From: a virus | Direction: 5' to 3' (one strand) | IMG/VR virus record: IMGVR_UViG_3300012005_000013 | Location: 1-44,080 of that record | DNA: 44,080 nucleotides | Shown here: positions 27,748 through 36,765 of the stretch, in pieces | Position numbering within the stretch: position 1 is the first letter of the stretch | Layout: each line of letters opens with the position of its first letter | The notes under the pieces: model-generated | Seen by the model: the letters and a program-made list of their open reading frames with translations, nothing else | Told to the model about the DNA's origin: nothing | Databases searched by the model: none | Made by a program: the position numbers and the translations under genes

Positions 27748-27962
27748 ACCTCGACCGTGCCCAGCTCGACCTCGCCGCTCGCGCGGCGCTCGTCGGCGTG
27801 TCCCCACTGGCGGTGATGAGCAGCGACGACCCTGCAATCCTCGCGACGCTCGTGGAGCTCGTCGAAGCGGCAGAGCGTCTCCGACTCGGATGGATGGAAC
27901 GCCAAGCGGTGCTGATCCGGAACGAGATCGCGGACATGCTGAAGGGCGCTTCGAGTGGCTGA
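27744..27962 (+). CDS. Second tail assembly chaperone-like protein (72 aa)
   Basis: This short helical protein (AQLDLAARAALVGVSPLAVM, RLRLGWMERQAVLIRNEIAD) overlaps the previous gene by GTGA and the tape measure by 8 bases. Small proteins here usually cooperate with the first chaperone to keep the tape measure soluble. It is translated by coupling and not as a frameshift fusion. Confidence 0.6.
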   Translation: MNLDRAQLDLAARAALVGVSPLAVMSSDDPAILATLVELVEAAERLRLGWMERQAVLIRNEIADMLKGASSG

Positions 27963-30183
27963 CCTTTCCACTCAGGACGTCGTCCTCCGGCTCCGCGCGA
28001 TCGGCGCTGCCGCGACGGCCGGAGACCTCGAACTCGTCAAGAAGAGCGTCTCGGGCCTCAACGACAAGCTCGCGAAGTCGAAGGTCGAGCAGGACGGTTG
28101 GGCGGCCGCGTCAACGAAGGTGTTCAGCGTCGCCGGGAAGGCTGCTCAGGGCTACTCGAACACGTTCGACAAGGTCACTCACTTGGTGACGGCGAACTTC
28201 ATGAAGATGGCGATCGCGTCTGCGATCTTCGTCGCCGCCGTCGCGATCGTCGGCCTCGCTGTCGGAGCGGTCGCGGGATTCGCGGGGATCGTCGGCTTGA
28301 AGTTCGACGCGATGAAGGAGACCGCCGTCGCTTCGCTGACGAAGCTGACGGGCTCAGCCGCTCAGGCGCAGAAGACGTGGGGCAGCCTCGTCCACTTCGC
28401 GAACACGACGCCGTTCGACGTGCAGAGCCTCGCGACGACGGATGAGATGCTCCTCGCCGCCGGCTTCCACGCGTCGGAGCTGATCCCGCTGATGACGCGG
28501 ATCGGCGACGCGTCGGCGGCGATCGGGACGGGGACGGTTGGCGCGACGGCGATCGCGAAGACGTTCGGCCAGATCAGGAAGAAGGGGACGCTGAACCAGT
28601 CGGAGGTCTCGCAACTCGCGACCGAGGGGATCCCCGTCGAGGCGATCCTGGAGAAGGCGTACAACGTCAACGGCGCGACGCTCGCGAAGGCGATGAGTGC
28701 TGGCCTGATCGGCGGCAACGCCGCGATCAACGTGATCCTGGATGGCATGAACTCGCGCTTCCACGGCGCGATGATGATGCAGGCGAACACGATCGGCCAG
28801 ATCTGGTCGAACGTGAAGGGGTCGGTCGAGGCGGCGCTGGGGACGATCTACGCGCCCGCGTTGCCGGCGTTGAAGCGTCTCGGATCGTTCCTCGTCGACT
28901 TCATGAACCAGTCGAGCGGCTCAAGCAAGAACGCGATCGCGAGCATGGTCGGCGGCGTCGCGAAGGTGACGAGCTGGGCGACCGCCGAGATCATCCGCCT
29001 GTATCACTGGCTCGGCGACCCGAACCGGGAAGGCGTGACGGGCGCGCAGCGGATCGGCGACGCGATGACGGATACCTGGTCGCGCGTGAAGACCGCGTTC
29101 GCGTGGCTGCAGACGCACTGGCCGGCGATCTCTTCGGCGCTCGTCGGGATCGCCGCCGGAGCCTGGGCGATCGTCCAGCACGGCGCGGCGCTCGTCGGGT
29201 TTCTCGGAAAGTTCGCCGGATTATTTGGATTGGACGCGAAGCAGGCGACGGAGTTCCTGGTCGCGCTGCGGTTGTTGAATCCTCTGATTAGCGGCTTGGC
29301 GGGTGTTCTGCCGACGCTGATCAAGGTCGCGCCGGGAGTCGTCGGAGCCTTGGCGTTCATGACGGAGGCGTTCTTCACGCTGGGCGCGTCGGAGACGTTC
29401 GCGTTGGCGCCGCTGCTTGCCGTTGGGACGGTAGCGGCGGTCGTCGTCGCGGCGATCGTCCTGCTCGGCGCTGGGCTGATCGCGTTGTGGCACTTCTCGC
29501 CGAAGTTCCGCGGCGAGATGCAGGCGATCGCGGCGAACTTCAGGAAGATCGTGAGCGAGGTGGAACGCGCTGTGGGCGCGATCGAGCGGTTCCTCGGGAA
29601 GAGCAAAACCGCGAAGGCGATCCTCGGAGCGATCTGGGCGGTCGTCTCGTTCCCGGTGATAGTGGCGCTCGACCAAATCTTCGGCCTCCTGACAGTGGTC
29701 ACGGACCTTCTCGGAGGGCAGTGGGGTAAGGCGTGGAAGGACGCGAAGAAGATGGTCTCGAACATCTTCGACGACCTCGTGAACGCACTCGAAAAGGTCT
29801 ATCACGGCCTCGCGTCGATCCTCGGCCTCGCGGGAGTCACAATAGGAACCGCCAAGTCGGGCGGCACGAACCTATTGAGCGGTCCGATGTCGCCGAACCA
29901 GGCGACGATGATGGCGTTCGACTACGTCCGCACGAACACTCCCGGAGCGCACGGCCCAGGCCGCGCGTATGGCGGGATGGTCGGCCCCGGCGAACGGCAT
30001 ACGCTCGTCGGAGAGTTCGGCCCTGAACGCGTGACGCTGCCCGTCGGATCGAAAGTCCAGACGGCAGCCGAGACGCGCGGCGCGAGTGACGGACAGCCGA
30101 TCATCGTGCAGCTCGTCGTCTCCGGCTCGGTCCTCGCAAGCAAGATGATCGATGGCGTCGTCGCGCTGCGGAGCGTCACATGA
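27955..30183 (+). CDS. Tape measure protein
   Basis: The 742-aa protein has helical N- and C-terminal parts and three hydrophobic blocks (near residues 80-115, 395-430 and 490-525, for example AVVVAAIVLLGAGLIALWHF). The N-terminal half has the tape-measure-domain pattern (TPFDVQSLATTDEMLLAAGF, then ATEGIPVEAILEKAYNV). It sets tail length and leaves first during DNA injection. GTG at 27955, overlapping the chaperone gene. By length it implies a rather short myovirus tail. Confidence 0.9.
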   Translation: MADLSTQDVVLRLRAIGAAATAGDLELVKKSVSGLNDKLAKSKVEQDGWAAASTKVFSVAGKAAQGYSNTFDKVTHLVTANFMKMAIASAIFVAAVAIVGLAVGAVAGFAGIVGLKFDAMKETAVASLTKLTGSAAQAQKTWGSLVHFANTTPFDVQSLATTDEMLLAAGFHASELIPLMTRIGDASAAIGTGTVGATAIAKTFGQIRKKGTLNQSEVSQLATEGIPVEAILEKAYNVNGATLAKAMSAGLIGGNAAINVILDGMNSRFHGAMMMQANTIGQIWSNVKGSVEAALGTIYAPALPALKRLGSFLVDFMNQSSGSSKNAIASMVGGVAKVTSWATAEIIRLYHWLGDPNREGVTGAQRIGDAMTDTWSRVKTAFAWLQTHWPAISSALVGIAAGAWAIVQHGAALVGFLGKFAGLFGLDAKQATEFLVALRLLNPLISGLAGVLPTLIKVAPGVVGALAFMTEAFFTLGASETFALAPLLAVGTVAAVVVAAIVLLGAGLIALWHFSPKFRGEMQAIAANFRKIVSEVERAVGAIERFLGKSKTAKAILGAIWAVVSFPVIVALDQIFGLLTVVTDLLGGQWGKAWKDAKKMVSNIFDDLVNALEKVYHGLASILGLAGVTIGTAKSGGTNLLSGPMSPNQATMMAFDYVRTNTPGAHGPGRAYGGMVGPGERHTLVGEFGPERVTLPVGSKVQTAAETRGASDGQPIIVQLVVSGSVLASKMIDGVVALRSVT

Positions 30184-30941
30184 CGCAGCGTCACGTGACG
30201 CGGCCTCACGGCGCCTCGAAGAAGAAGACGTCGCACTCGACGAAGGGCGCGGTGAAGCCGCCGATCTTCACGCCGCCACGCGCCGGCTTCGTCGTCTTCT
30301 CGTCCAACCAACTCGGACTCTCAGTCACCGTCCGCATGGACTCGACGAACCCCGACGTCATCGAGGGCATCGCCGGTACCTGGAACGAGGTTCCGCGCCC
30401 ACACCGGCGTAGCATCACGACGTTCGCCGGCTGGCCCGCGCTCAAGCGCACCATCGGCGTCTTCTTCAACGGCCACAACAAGCTCCAGGCCGACGGGTCG
30501 TGGGGCCAGTCCGTCGAGCCGGACATTCAGACGTTCGAAGCGATCTGCGGCGAAGCAGGGCCGAGCCATGAGCCTTGTCCGATCGAGCTGACCGGCGCGA
30601 TCGATTATTCGGGCGCGTCGTGGGTCTGCGTCGGGATCGATTGGGGCGACCGGATCGTCAACGTGAAGACGGGCGAGCGTGAGCGTCAGCACGCCGTCAT
30701 CCACCTGATGGAGTACACGACTCAGGCGACGACGACGGGTAACGCCGTCACGAAGACGCAGACGGCGTCGGCGAAGTTCACGCGGTACACCGTCCGCAAG
30801 GGCGACACGCTGCAATCGATCGCGCATCGCTTCCTCGGAGACGCGAAGAAGTGGACGCTGATCGCTGCGGCGAACAAGATCCGCGACCCGAAGAGCATCA
30901 AGCCGGGTCAGACGCTTCGGATCCCGAAGGAGTCGCGGTAG
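30180..30941 (+). CDS. LysM baseplate/tail protein (gp53-like)
   Basis: The 253-aa protein ends in a LysM domain (RYTVRKGDTLQSIAHRFLGD, then AANKIRDPKSIKPGQTLRIP, residues about 203-250). Its N-terminal part is beta-rich with a basic, flexible start. LysM-bearing proteins after the tape measure join the tube to the hub and may bind peptidoglycan. ATGA overlap. Confidence 0.8.
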   Translation: MTQRHVTRPHGASKKKTSHSTKGAVKPPIFTPPRAGFVVFSSNQLGLSVTVRMDSTNPDVIEGIAGTWNEVPRPHRRSITTFAGWPALKRTIGVFFNGHNKLQADGSWGQSVEPDIQTFEAICGEAGPSHEPCPIELTGAIDYSGASWVCVGIDWGDRIVNVKTGERERQHAVIHLMEYTTQATTTGNAVTKTQTASAKFTRYTVRKGDTLQSIAHRFLGDAKKWTLIAAANKIRDPKSIKPGQTLRIPKESR

Positions 30942-33100
30942 TGGCGACGCTCCAAGGCCTCGTCGCGACGGCGTCGACGAATGCGGCGAAGAGCGTCGCG
31001 GCGAAGCATCGTCAGGTCGCGCTCGCCGCCTCAACGACGGCAGGAACGCCGCACCACGAAGCACTGATCCGGTCGATCATCGTCACCGGCCCCGCACTGA
31101 CGATGGACGTGATCGGCGGCGTCACCAGTGGCGGCATCGACTGGACGATCGACCAGGTGCCGACGCTGACGCTCGTCTTCGACGACGCAGAGCGGACGCT
31201 TCTGCGGTCCGGCATCTTCGTCGCCACCACGACCTGCATCGTCGCCGGAGACGAGTACTCGCTCTGGCAACTCTCGAAGAGCGGCGACTCGCTCACGTCG
31301 ACGTGGATTCCGACGCTCGTGAAGCTGATGAAGAAGAACACGACGCGGCTGAAGGTCGAGCGTGGTCGCGGCCACACGCGCGTGTCGTTCGCTCGTCGGA
31401 TCGCGATGCAGACGCCTGGCGTCCGGTTCTTCTCGCCCCGGGACCCGGCGCCGTCAGACTTGAAGCGGAATCCTAGCGACCCGAAGCCGACGCTATCGAC
31501 GAGTGGTGGTTTCGGAGGTGCGCCGAACGGTCCGAGTTTCGGATCGACGCCGGTCTCGAGCGCTCCGTCGAATCCGCAGACGCGCGGTCGCGGGTTCTCG
31601 TCGACGCAGAAGGACTTCATCGTCGCGTACGCGAGCGGCACCGGCCTCGACATCGGAGTCGTCGCCGCGCAGCTCGCGAACGAGGAGTCCGTCGGCGCGA
31701 CTCTCCCCTCAGGCCATAACGATCAGAACTGGTTGAACGTCGGCAATACCGACACGCGGTGGATGGGCGGCAGCGTCTGGACCGGGTTGAATGGTTCGCA
31801 GGCGGGCGACTTGTCGGCGAAATGGGCGACGGGCGTCGCGACGATCAGAGGATTCGGGCACGCCGCGCCCAGCATTCAAGACGCGATCAGCGGCGCTCGC
31901 GGAAAGCCTCCAGCCGTCCAGATCTCAGCGCTCCAGCATTCCGGCTGGGCGTCGAGCGGCTACCCAAGCCTCCCGAGCATCTATGCGAGCGTCGTGCCGC
32001 TCGTCGCTGGTTGGCACACGACCGCGATGGCGCCGTACGGATCCGCCGGATCGACACTCGCCCAGATCGCGCTCGCCTCGCTAGCGAATGCGACGAGCGG
32101 CATCGTCGACTCGTCCGCCGCTGGACCCTACGACTTCTATCGAGGCAAGCCGGGAGGGCCGGTCGAGGATACGTGGGCGTGCCTGACGCGGCTCGCTGCG
32201 GAGATCGCTTGGCGGAAGTTCTTCGTCGTCGGCACGAACACCGTCTGGTTCATCTCGGATGATGATCTGCTCCGCCAACCCGTCCGAGCGAACCTCCAAG
32301 AGTTCACGAATAGCGTCGACACGATCGACTTCGCGCTCGACGAAGGCGCGCCGCGAAGCCCGCTCACCGTCAACCTTAGAGTCGGCGCGTGGAAGGATTG
32401 GACGGGAGCAGTCTTCACCGTCGAAGGCGTCGGGCCGGCCGATCCCGGCTACTGGATCTGCACGTCGGTGAAGCGTGATTTGTTCGACGCGGCGGGGACG
32501 CTCACGCTGTCGAAGAAGCTGTATAGCTTCCCGGAGCCTGTCACGTCGAACGTGACGGCCGGCGCGGGTGGATCTCGGACGACGAGCACCGCCGCGGGTG
32601 GATCTCCGACGACGATCGACGAGCTCGGCAACCCGTCGACGTCGACGAATCCGGCGACGACGCTGAACCCGGCGCAACTCATCGGAGCGAACGCGTTCAC
32701 CCTCTCGCCGATCCGCCAACGGATCGTCGCGGAGGCCGCGCTCGCCTACAACAACCGCAGCCGCTTCACCTACGCCGAGGTCCGCCCGATCCCGTCGAGT
32801 TGGGCGTCGTCGAGCGTGACGACGGATTGTTCGGGGTTCGCGACGCTCGTCTTCAAGGCGGCCGGAGCTCCAGACCCGAACGGAGCGGGATACAACGGCT
32901 CCGGAAACACGTCGACGCTCCAGGCGCACGGCTCAGCCGTCACCGCGCCGAAGCCGGGCGACCTCATCTTCTACACGAATCCGGACCACGTCGCCGTCTA
33001 TGTCGGCTCCGGCAAGGTCGTCGAGTTCGGCGGCGACCCGATGCACGTCGAGCCGTGGAACTACCGCACCGTGACCGCGATCCGGAGCTACGTCGCATGA
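30941..33100 (+). CDS. Baseplate hub with two embedded wall hydrolases
   Basis: The 719-aa protein is a fusion. Residues about 35-150 resemble a hub (gpD/gp27-type: IIVTGPALTMDVIGGVTSGG). A glucosaminidase-like domain follows at about 220-370 (STQKDFIVAYASGTGLDIGV, ANEESVGATLPSGHNDQNW, with the likely catalytic Glu in LANEES). The hub resumes at about 405-560. The C-terminus (about 610-719) is NlpC/P60: TTDCSGFATLVFK (Cys) and NPDHVAVYVGSGKVVE (His). It would dig through peptidoglycan during injection, cutting both glycan and peptide bonds. GTG at 30941 follows AAGGAG. Confidence 0.85.
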   Translation: MATLQGLVATASTNAAKSVAAKHRQVALAASTTAGTPHHEALIRSIIVTGPALTMDVIGGVTSGGIDWTIDQVPTLTLVFDDAERTLLRSGIFVATTTCIVAGDEYSLWQLSKSGDSLTSTWIPTLVKLMKKNTTRLKVERGRGHTRVSFARRIAMQTPGVRFFSPRDPAPSDLKRNPSDPKPTLSTSGGFGGAPNGPSFGSTPVSSAPSNPQTRGRGFSSTQKDFIVAYASGTGLDIGVVAAQLANEESVGATLPSGHNDQNWLNVGNTDTRWMGGSVWTGLNGSQAGDLSAKWATGVATIRGFGHAAPSIQDAISGARGKPPAVQISALQHSGWASSGYPSLPSIYASVVPLVAGWHTTAMAPYGSAGSTLAQIALASLANATSGIVDSSAAGPYDFYRGKPGGPVEDTWACLTRLAAEIAWRKFFVVGTNTVWFISDDDLLRQPVRANLQEFTNSVDTIDFALDEGAPRSPLTVNLRVGAWKDWTGAVFTVEGVGPADPGYWICTSVKRDLFDAAGTLTLSKKLYSFPEPVTSNVTAGAGGSRTTSTAAGGSPTTIDELGNPSTSTNPATTLNPAQLIGANAFTLSPIRQRIVAEAALAYNNRSRFTYAEVRPIPSSWASSSVTTDCSGFATLVFKAAGAPDPNGAGYNGSGNTSTLQAHGSAVTAPKPGDLIFYTNPDHVAVYVGSGKVVEFGGDPMHVEPWNYRTVTAIRSYVA

Positions 33101-33375
33101 CTCGCCTCGACGACATGCTCCTCGTCGCGCCCCAGCCCGAAGCGGGATCCGAACTCATTCCCAGTCGAGTCGTCGCGGCGCCCGCCTCGAGCTCGTCGCT
33201 CGTCGCCGTGCAGCTCTCGTCGGGTGAGACGTGGCGCGCGCCGTGGACGGAGCATCCGACAACTCCGACGACGCCCGCCGCGTCGGACTATGCGCTCGTC
33301 GCGCTCGACTCGGCTGGTCAGCCGTGGGTCGTCGCGTGGTGGCCCGCATCGGCTGGCGATCCGCACGCCATCTAG
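33097..33375 (+). CDS. Small baseplate-associated protein (92 aa)
   Basis: ATGA overlap start. The product is beta-rich (SRVVAAPASSSSLVAVQLSS, ASDYALVALDSAGQPWVVAW). Lying between hub and gp25-like wedge, it occupies the place of the spike or a spike adaptor in compact myoviruses, but no OB-fold or His-rich tip is visible. Confidence 0.55.
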   Translation: MTRLDDMLLVAPQPEAGSELIPSRVVAAPASSSSLVAVQLSSGETWRAPWTEHPTTPTTPAASDYALVALDSAGQPWVVAWWPASAGDPHAI

Positions 33376-33384
33376 GAGCCTCTG

Positions 33385-33705
33385 TTGACGCTGATTCCAC
33401 ATATCGCCCTCCCCGTCGCCGCCGACTCGACGGGCCGCCTCGTCGTGAACGATCAGGACTCGCCGAGCGACATCCACGACTGCATCGAGCTCGTTTTGCG
33501 GACGGAGAAGGGGACGCTCGACTTCGACCCCGACTATGGCCGCCCGAGCTTGTGGGCGCAGCTCCCCGAAGTCGCGGCTGCGCTCGTCACGGCGACGATA
33601 GGACAGTTCGAGCCGCGCTCAGACGCGCTGATCGAACTCGATCCGGACGCGTACGACGATCTCGTCTACGGGATCCTCGTCGACACGACTGGGGCGTCTT
33701 CGTGA
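33385..33705 (+). CDS. Baseplate wedge protein (gp25/W-like)
   Basis: The 106-aa protein matches the gp25 family: IHDCIELVLRTEKGTLDFDP, then DYGRPSLW, then ALVTATIGQFEPR, with the conserved glycine-rich turn. It nucleates sheath assembly on the baseplate. The start is a TTG at 33385, chosen because GGAG lies 7 bases upstream and no ATG/GTG fits; TTG starts are rare in this genome. Confidence 0.85.
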   Translation: MTLIPHIALPVAADSTGRLVVNDQDSPSDIHDCIELVLRTEKGTLDFDPDYGRPSLWAQLPEVAAALVTATIGQFEPRSDALIELDPDAYDDLVYGILVDTTGASS

Positions 33706-34940
33706 GCTATCTGCCGTACGTGATCGACGCTAATCCGGATGATCTCGCGCAGGCCGCGTTTGACTCGTGGGCGGCGCAGTATCCGGGATGGGTTCCGGCG
33801 CAGGGCAACGTCGAGGTCGTTCAGATGCGCGCGCTCGCCGCGATGATCGCGGAGCTGATGAGCGTCGCTGCGGACGTCCCGGCGTCGGTGTTCCGCGCTT
33901 GGGGGCCGTTCGTCGGGATCTACCCGATCGAGGCGGTGTCGGCTCAAATCTCGGTGACGATCGCGACGACGACGGGGTATCCGCCGCAGATCGCTGCTGG
34001 GACGCAGTTCGCGATAGTCGACCCGACGGGGCAACAGACGGCGTGGGTTCTCGCCGCGTCGACAACGCTCGCCGCGTCCCCCGTCGCGGCGACGCTCATA
34101 GCCGTCCAGCCGGGAGCGGCGCAGAACGCATATCCGGCGACTTCGACGATCCAGCTCGTTGACACCGTCGATCCGCTCGGCGTGTCGCTCGTCGGCGTCG
34201 GCGCGGTCGTCGCGACGAGCGTCAGTACGGGTGGTCTCGACGCGGAGACCGACGACGCGTACCAGGCACGATTGTCGAGCGAGTTGACGCTGCTGGCGCC
34301 GCGTCCGATCCTGCCGGTCGACTTCGCGATCCTCGCACTCTCACGACCAGATATCAGTCCGGTCTTCCGCGCGTTGGCGATCGACACGTACGATCCGGGG
34401 ACCGCGAACGGCGGCACGAGCGCCGGCCCCGCGACCGGTATCTCTCGCTGCGTGACGGTCGTCGTGATGGACGCGTCGGGCGGCGCGCCGAGCGGCATCG
34501 CGAGCCTCGCGACGTGGCTCGACTCGCTGCGAGAGATCAACTTCCAAGTCTTCGTGATGGCGCGCATCTTGGCGACGGTCTATGTGTCGTACACCGTCAA
34601 GGCGCTCGCCGGGTACGCGACGACGGATGTGCAGACGGCCGTCAATCAGGCGATCGAGGGATACTTGTCGCCGCTCGGTTTCGGCGTCCCGCCAGACGCC
34701 GGAGCGGTGACGGCTGGATGGGTCGCGCAGCCGCTCGTCCGGTATCAGGACGTCTCCGCGATCATCTCGGGCACGCCCGGCGTCGACTACTACTCGGCGT
34801 TGACGATCGGCACGGCAGCATCGCCGACAGGGACGGTCGATGTGACGCTCGACACGGTTGGAGCGACGGTCCCGACGACCGCGACGAGCGGCGGCGGCTG
34901 GACGGATGTCGGCGCGTCGATCGTGGGGACGGTCAGCTAG
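33702..34940 (+). CDS. Baseplate J-like wedge protein
   Basis: The 412-aa protein matches the baseplate J/gp47 family: VEVVQMRALAAMIAELMSVA, YPPQIAAGTQFAIVDPTGQ and GLDAETDDAYQARLSSELTL, then DFAILALSRPDISPVFRALA. It forms the wedge ring with the gp25-like and gpI-like neighbours. GTGA overlap with the gp25-like gene. A long in-frame extension upstream is shadow. Confidence 0.88.
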   Translation: MSYLPYVIDANPDDLAQAAFDSWAAQYPGWVPAQGNVEVVQMRALAAMIAELMSVAADVPASVFRAWGPFVGIYPIEAVSAQISVTIATTTGYPPQIAAGTQFAIVDPTGQQTAWVLAASTTLAASPVAATLIAVQPGAAQNAYPATSTIQLVDTVDPLGVSLVGVGAVVATSVSTGGLDAETDDAYQARLSSELTLLAPRPILPVDFAILALSRPDISPVFRALAIDTYDPGTANGGTSAGPATGISRCVTVVVMDASGGAPSGIASLATWLDSLREINFQVFVMARILATVYVSYTVKALAGYATTDVQTAVNQAIEGYLSPLGFGVPPDAGAVTAGWVAQPLVRYQDVSAIISGTPGVDYYSALTIGTAASPTGTVDVTLDTVGATVPTTATSGGGWTDVGASIVGTVS

Positions 34941-35564
34941 ATGCCCGCGGTTCGACCTACGCTCGGCGTCGTCGCCGAGCAGCTCTACTCGTACGTGGCG
35001 CCAGCCGGGTATGACGAGGCCGCGCAGGGATACCCACTCGCCGCGCTCTGCTACGCGACGTGCGCCAGCGTCGAAGCGGTCGCTGCGCTCGTCCGAGACG
35101 ACCCGGCCACGGGCGAGCCCGGCTATTCGACGCTCCTCGACGTCGACCGGGCGGCATCCGAGTCGCTCGACTGGCTCGCCCAGTTCGTCGGCGTCAAGAT
35201 CCCCTCAACGGTCACCATGGACGCGGCGCGTCGATCGTGGATCCACGCGACCGGAGGCTTCCAGCGTGGCACGCAGGCGGCGATGATCGGCGCTATCCAA
35301 CCACTCCTCATCGGCACGCAGAGCGTCCAGATCCTCGAACGGACACCCGACGCGTACAACTTCGAGGTCTACACGAAGACGAGCGAGACGCCGTCGACGA
35401 CCGCCGTCCATGCCGCGATCGTCGCAGCGAAGCCGGCCGGGCTCATCCTCTACTCGTACCAGGCGGTCAGCGTCAACACGTGGGACCTCCTCCACACCAA
35501 TTACGCGACGTGGAACGCGTTGTACACCCGCTACGCGACGTGGAACGCCATGCATACCCCTTAG
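34941..35564 (+). CDS. Tail protein I-like with C-terminal 10-residue repeats
   Basis: The 207-aa protein follows gpJ, where P2 gpI-like proteins lie. It contains TLLDVDRAASESLDWLAQFV and RRSWIHATGGFQRGTQAAMI, both typical of the family. The end has almost three copies of W-[DN]-x-[LM]-[HY]-T-x-Y-A-T encoded by 30-bp repeats at 35481-35560. The repeats may form the attachment point for fibres. ATG follows the previous stop directly. Confidence 0.75.
   Translation: MPAVRPTLGVVAEQLYSYVAPAGYDEAAQGYPLAALCYATCASVEAVAALVRDDPATGEPGYSTLLDVDRAASESLDWLAQFVGVKIPSTVTMDAARRSWIHATGGFQRGTQAAMIGAIQPLLIGTQSVQILERTPDAYNFEVYTKTSETPSTTAVHAAIVAAKPAGLILYSYQAVSVNTWDLLHTNYATWNALYTRYATWNAMHTP
35481..35560 (+). repeat. 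30-bp coding tandem repeat, 2.7 units
   Basis: Units begin at 35481, 35511 and 35541. Each encodes a Trp-led decapeptide at the C-terminus of the gpI-like protein. TACGCGACGTGGAACGC is conserved between units. Expansion or contraction by slippage could alter fibre docking. Confidence 0.75.
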
Positions 35565-35576
35565 GAGCTGCTTTCG

Positions 35577-36335
35577 ATGCCAGGAATCACCACACGCGCC
35601 GCGCTGCCCTATCCGCTCGGAACCGAGCCCGTCGGAACCTCGGGCTCGGGCGCGCAGCAGATACAAGACCTCGCCACGAGCGTCGACTCGTCGTTCGCGA
35701 TGTACGCGCAGGGAGCGAACGCGTCGAAGCCAGCAGCGGGAAAGCAAGGACGCATCTACAAGAGCACCGACCAGGCGATCCTCGACTATGACAATGGTAC
35801 GAGTTGGGAGACGTACCGGGCAGCCACGCCATTCGTCTCGACGCTACCCACCAGTCCCGCCACCGGCCAAGAGGTCTACCTAGAGCCGCAGTCGTCCACG
35901 GACGCGATCTGGCACATGGCGTGGAACGGGTCCCAATGGGTCTTCCTCGGCGGCAACCCGGCCGTGTACTCGCTCGGCGCGACGGTAGCGTCGGCCGGCG
36001 GATGGGGGAACTTCCTCAACGCTACGATCCCGTTCACCGGCTCGTACTACTTCGCGATCGACATCGTATTCCAGAGCACGTCCCCCTACACCCTGATCTA
36101 TTACTACGGCTACTCGCGGACGAACACGAGCGGCGGTCCGACGCTGAAGCAGTTCACCGCTCCGGGCGGATCGACCGTCTCGACTGGTGTCGACGCGACG
36201 CCGACACTCCTCGACACGTCGACGTGGACGGCGGGAGACGTTTTCTACGTCATGAGCAAGTATTACGCGACGGGCGGCACCGCTCCGAACATCGTCGACG
36301 CTCGCGTCCGGATCACGCCGCAGTACCTCAGCTGA
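35577..36335 (+). CDS. Tail fibre protein (receptor-binding candidate)
   Basis: The 252-aa protein has the pattern of short actinophage fibres: PGITTRAALPYPLGTEPVGT at the start, then QDLATSVDSSFAMYAQG (a trimeric helical neck), GRIYKSTDQAILDYDNGTSW, and a beta-rich Tyr-rich tip (YYFAIDIVFQSTSPYTLIYY). GGAG precedes the ATG. The tip is the likely receptor-binding part. Confidence 0.75.
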   Translation: MPGITTRAALPYPLGTEPVGTSGSGAQQIQDLATSVDSSFAMYAQGANASKPAAGKQGRIYKSTDQAILDYDNGTSWETYRAATPFVSTLPTSPATGQEVYLEPQSSTDAIWHMAWNGSQWVFLGGNPAVYSLGATVASAGGWGNFLNATIPFTGSYYFAIDIVFQSTSPYTLIYYYGYSRTNTSGGPTLKQFTAPGGSTVSTGVDATPTLLDTSTWTAGDVFYVMSKYYATGGTAPNIVDARVRITPQYLS

Positions 36336-36337
36336 TC

Positions 36338-36682
36338 ATGACCCCATCAGAGCCAACACTCCGAGAGTTCTTCGAGATCCAGTTTTCCGCTCAATCCAGA
36401 CTCATGGAGGAGTGGAATAAGCGGCTGGACGAGCGTTTCCAAGCGCAAGAGATGGCCGTCCAGTTCGCACTCGCCGAGCGTGAGAAGGCGATGAGCGCAG
36501 CATTGACCGCAGCCAAAGAGGCCGTGGGTAAGGCCGAGTTGGCGGCGGCTGATGCGTTCGATCGGCTGACCGAGGCGCTGGACAAGATCCAGGACGTGCA
36601 GTCGAAGATTGTCGGCGCGGTCATGCTGCTCGCCGTCTTATTTCCGGCCTTGACAGGCACGCTCTACCTGCTCGTCCGCTGA
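36338..36682 (+). CDS. Membrane-anchored coiled-coil protein (lysis-module accessory)
   Basis: The 114-aa protein has an amphipathic coiled coil (VQFALAEREKAMSAALTAAK, EAVGKAELAAADAFDRLTEA). One C-terminal membrane segment follows (VGAVMLLAVLFPALTGTLYL). This family is common just before holin and endolysin genes in actinophages. It could be an accessory holin or a spanin-like linker. No good ribosome-binding site; start taken at the ATG three bases past the previous stop, by reinitiation. Confidence 0.6.
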   Translation: MTPSEPTLREFFEIQFSAQSRLMEEWNKRLDERFQAQEMAVQFALAEREKAMSAALTAAKEAVGKAELAAADAFDRLTEALDKIQDVQSKIVGAVMLLAVLFPALTGTLYLLVR

Positions 36683-36692
36683 CGAAAACCGC

Positions 36693-36713
36693 TGGCTGCG
36701 CGGCTCGCAGCCA
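36693..36713. terminator. Hairpin before the holin gene
   Basis: An 8-bp stem (TGGCTGCG at 36693-36700, CGCAGCCA at 36706-36713) with a 5-base loop follows the coiled-coil gene by about 10 bases. A second, 6-bp hairpin (TCCGCC/GGCGGA, 36718-36735) lies next to it. Together they fill the 83-base gap and may reduce or delay lysis-gene expression. Confidence 0.45.
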
Positions 36714-36765
36714 ACCCTCCGCCCATCGTGGCGGAATCATCGAATCCCACTAGGGAGGCTTTCGC

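Noticed and set aside
27700-27760. Programmed frameshift in the tail chaperone pair
   Set aside because: Only a GTGA overlap is present; no slippery run is seen before it.
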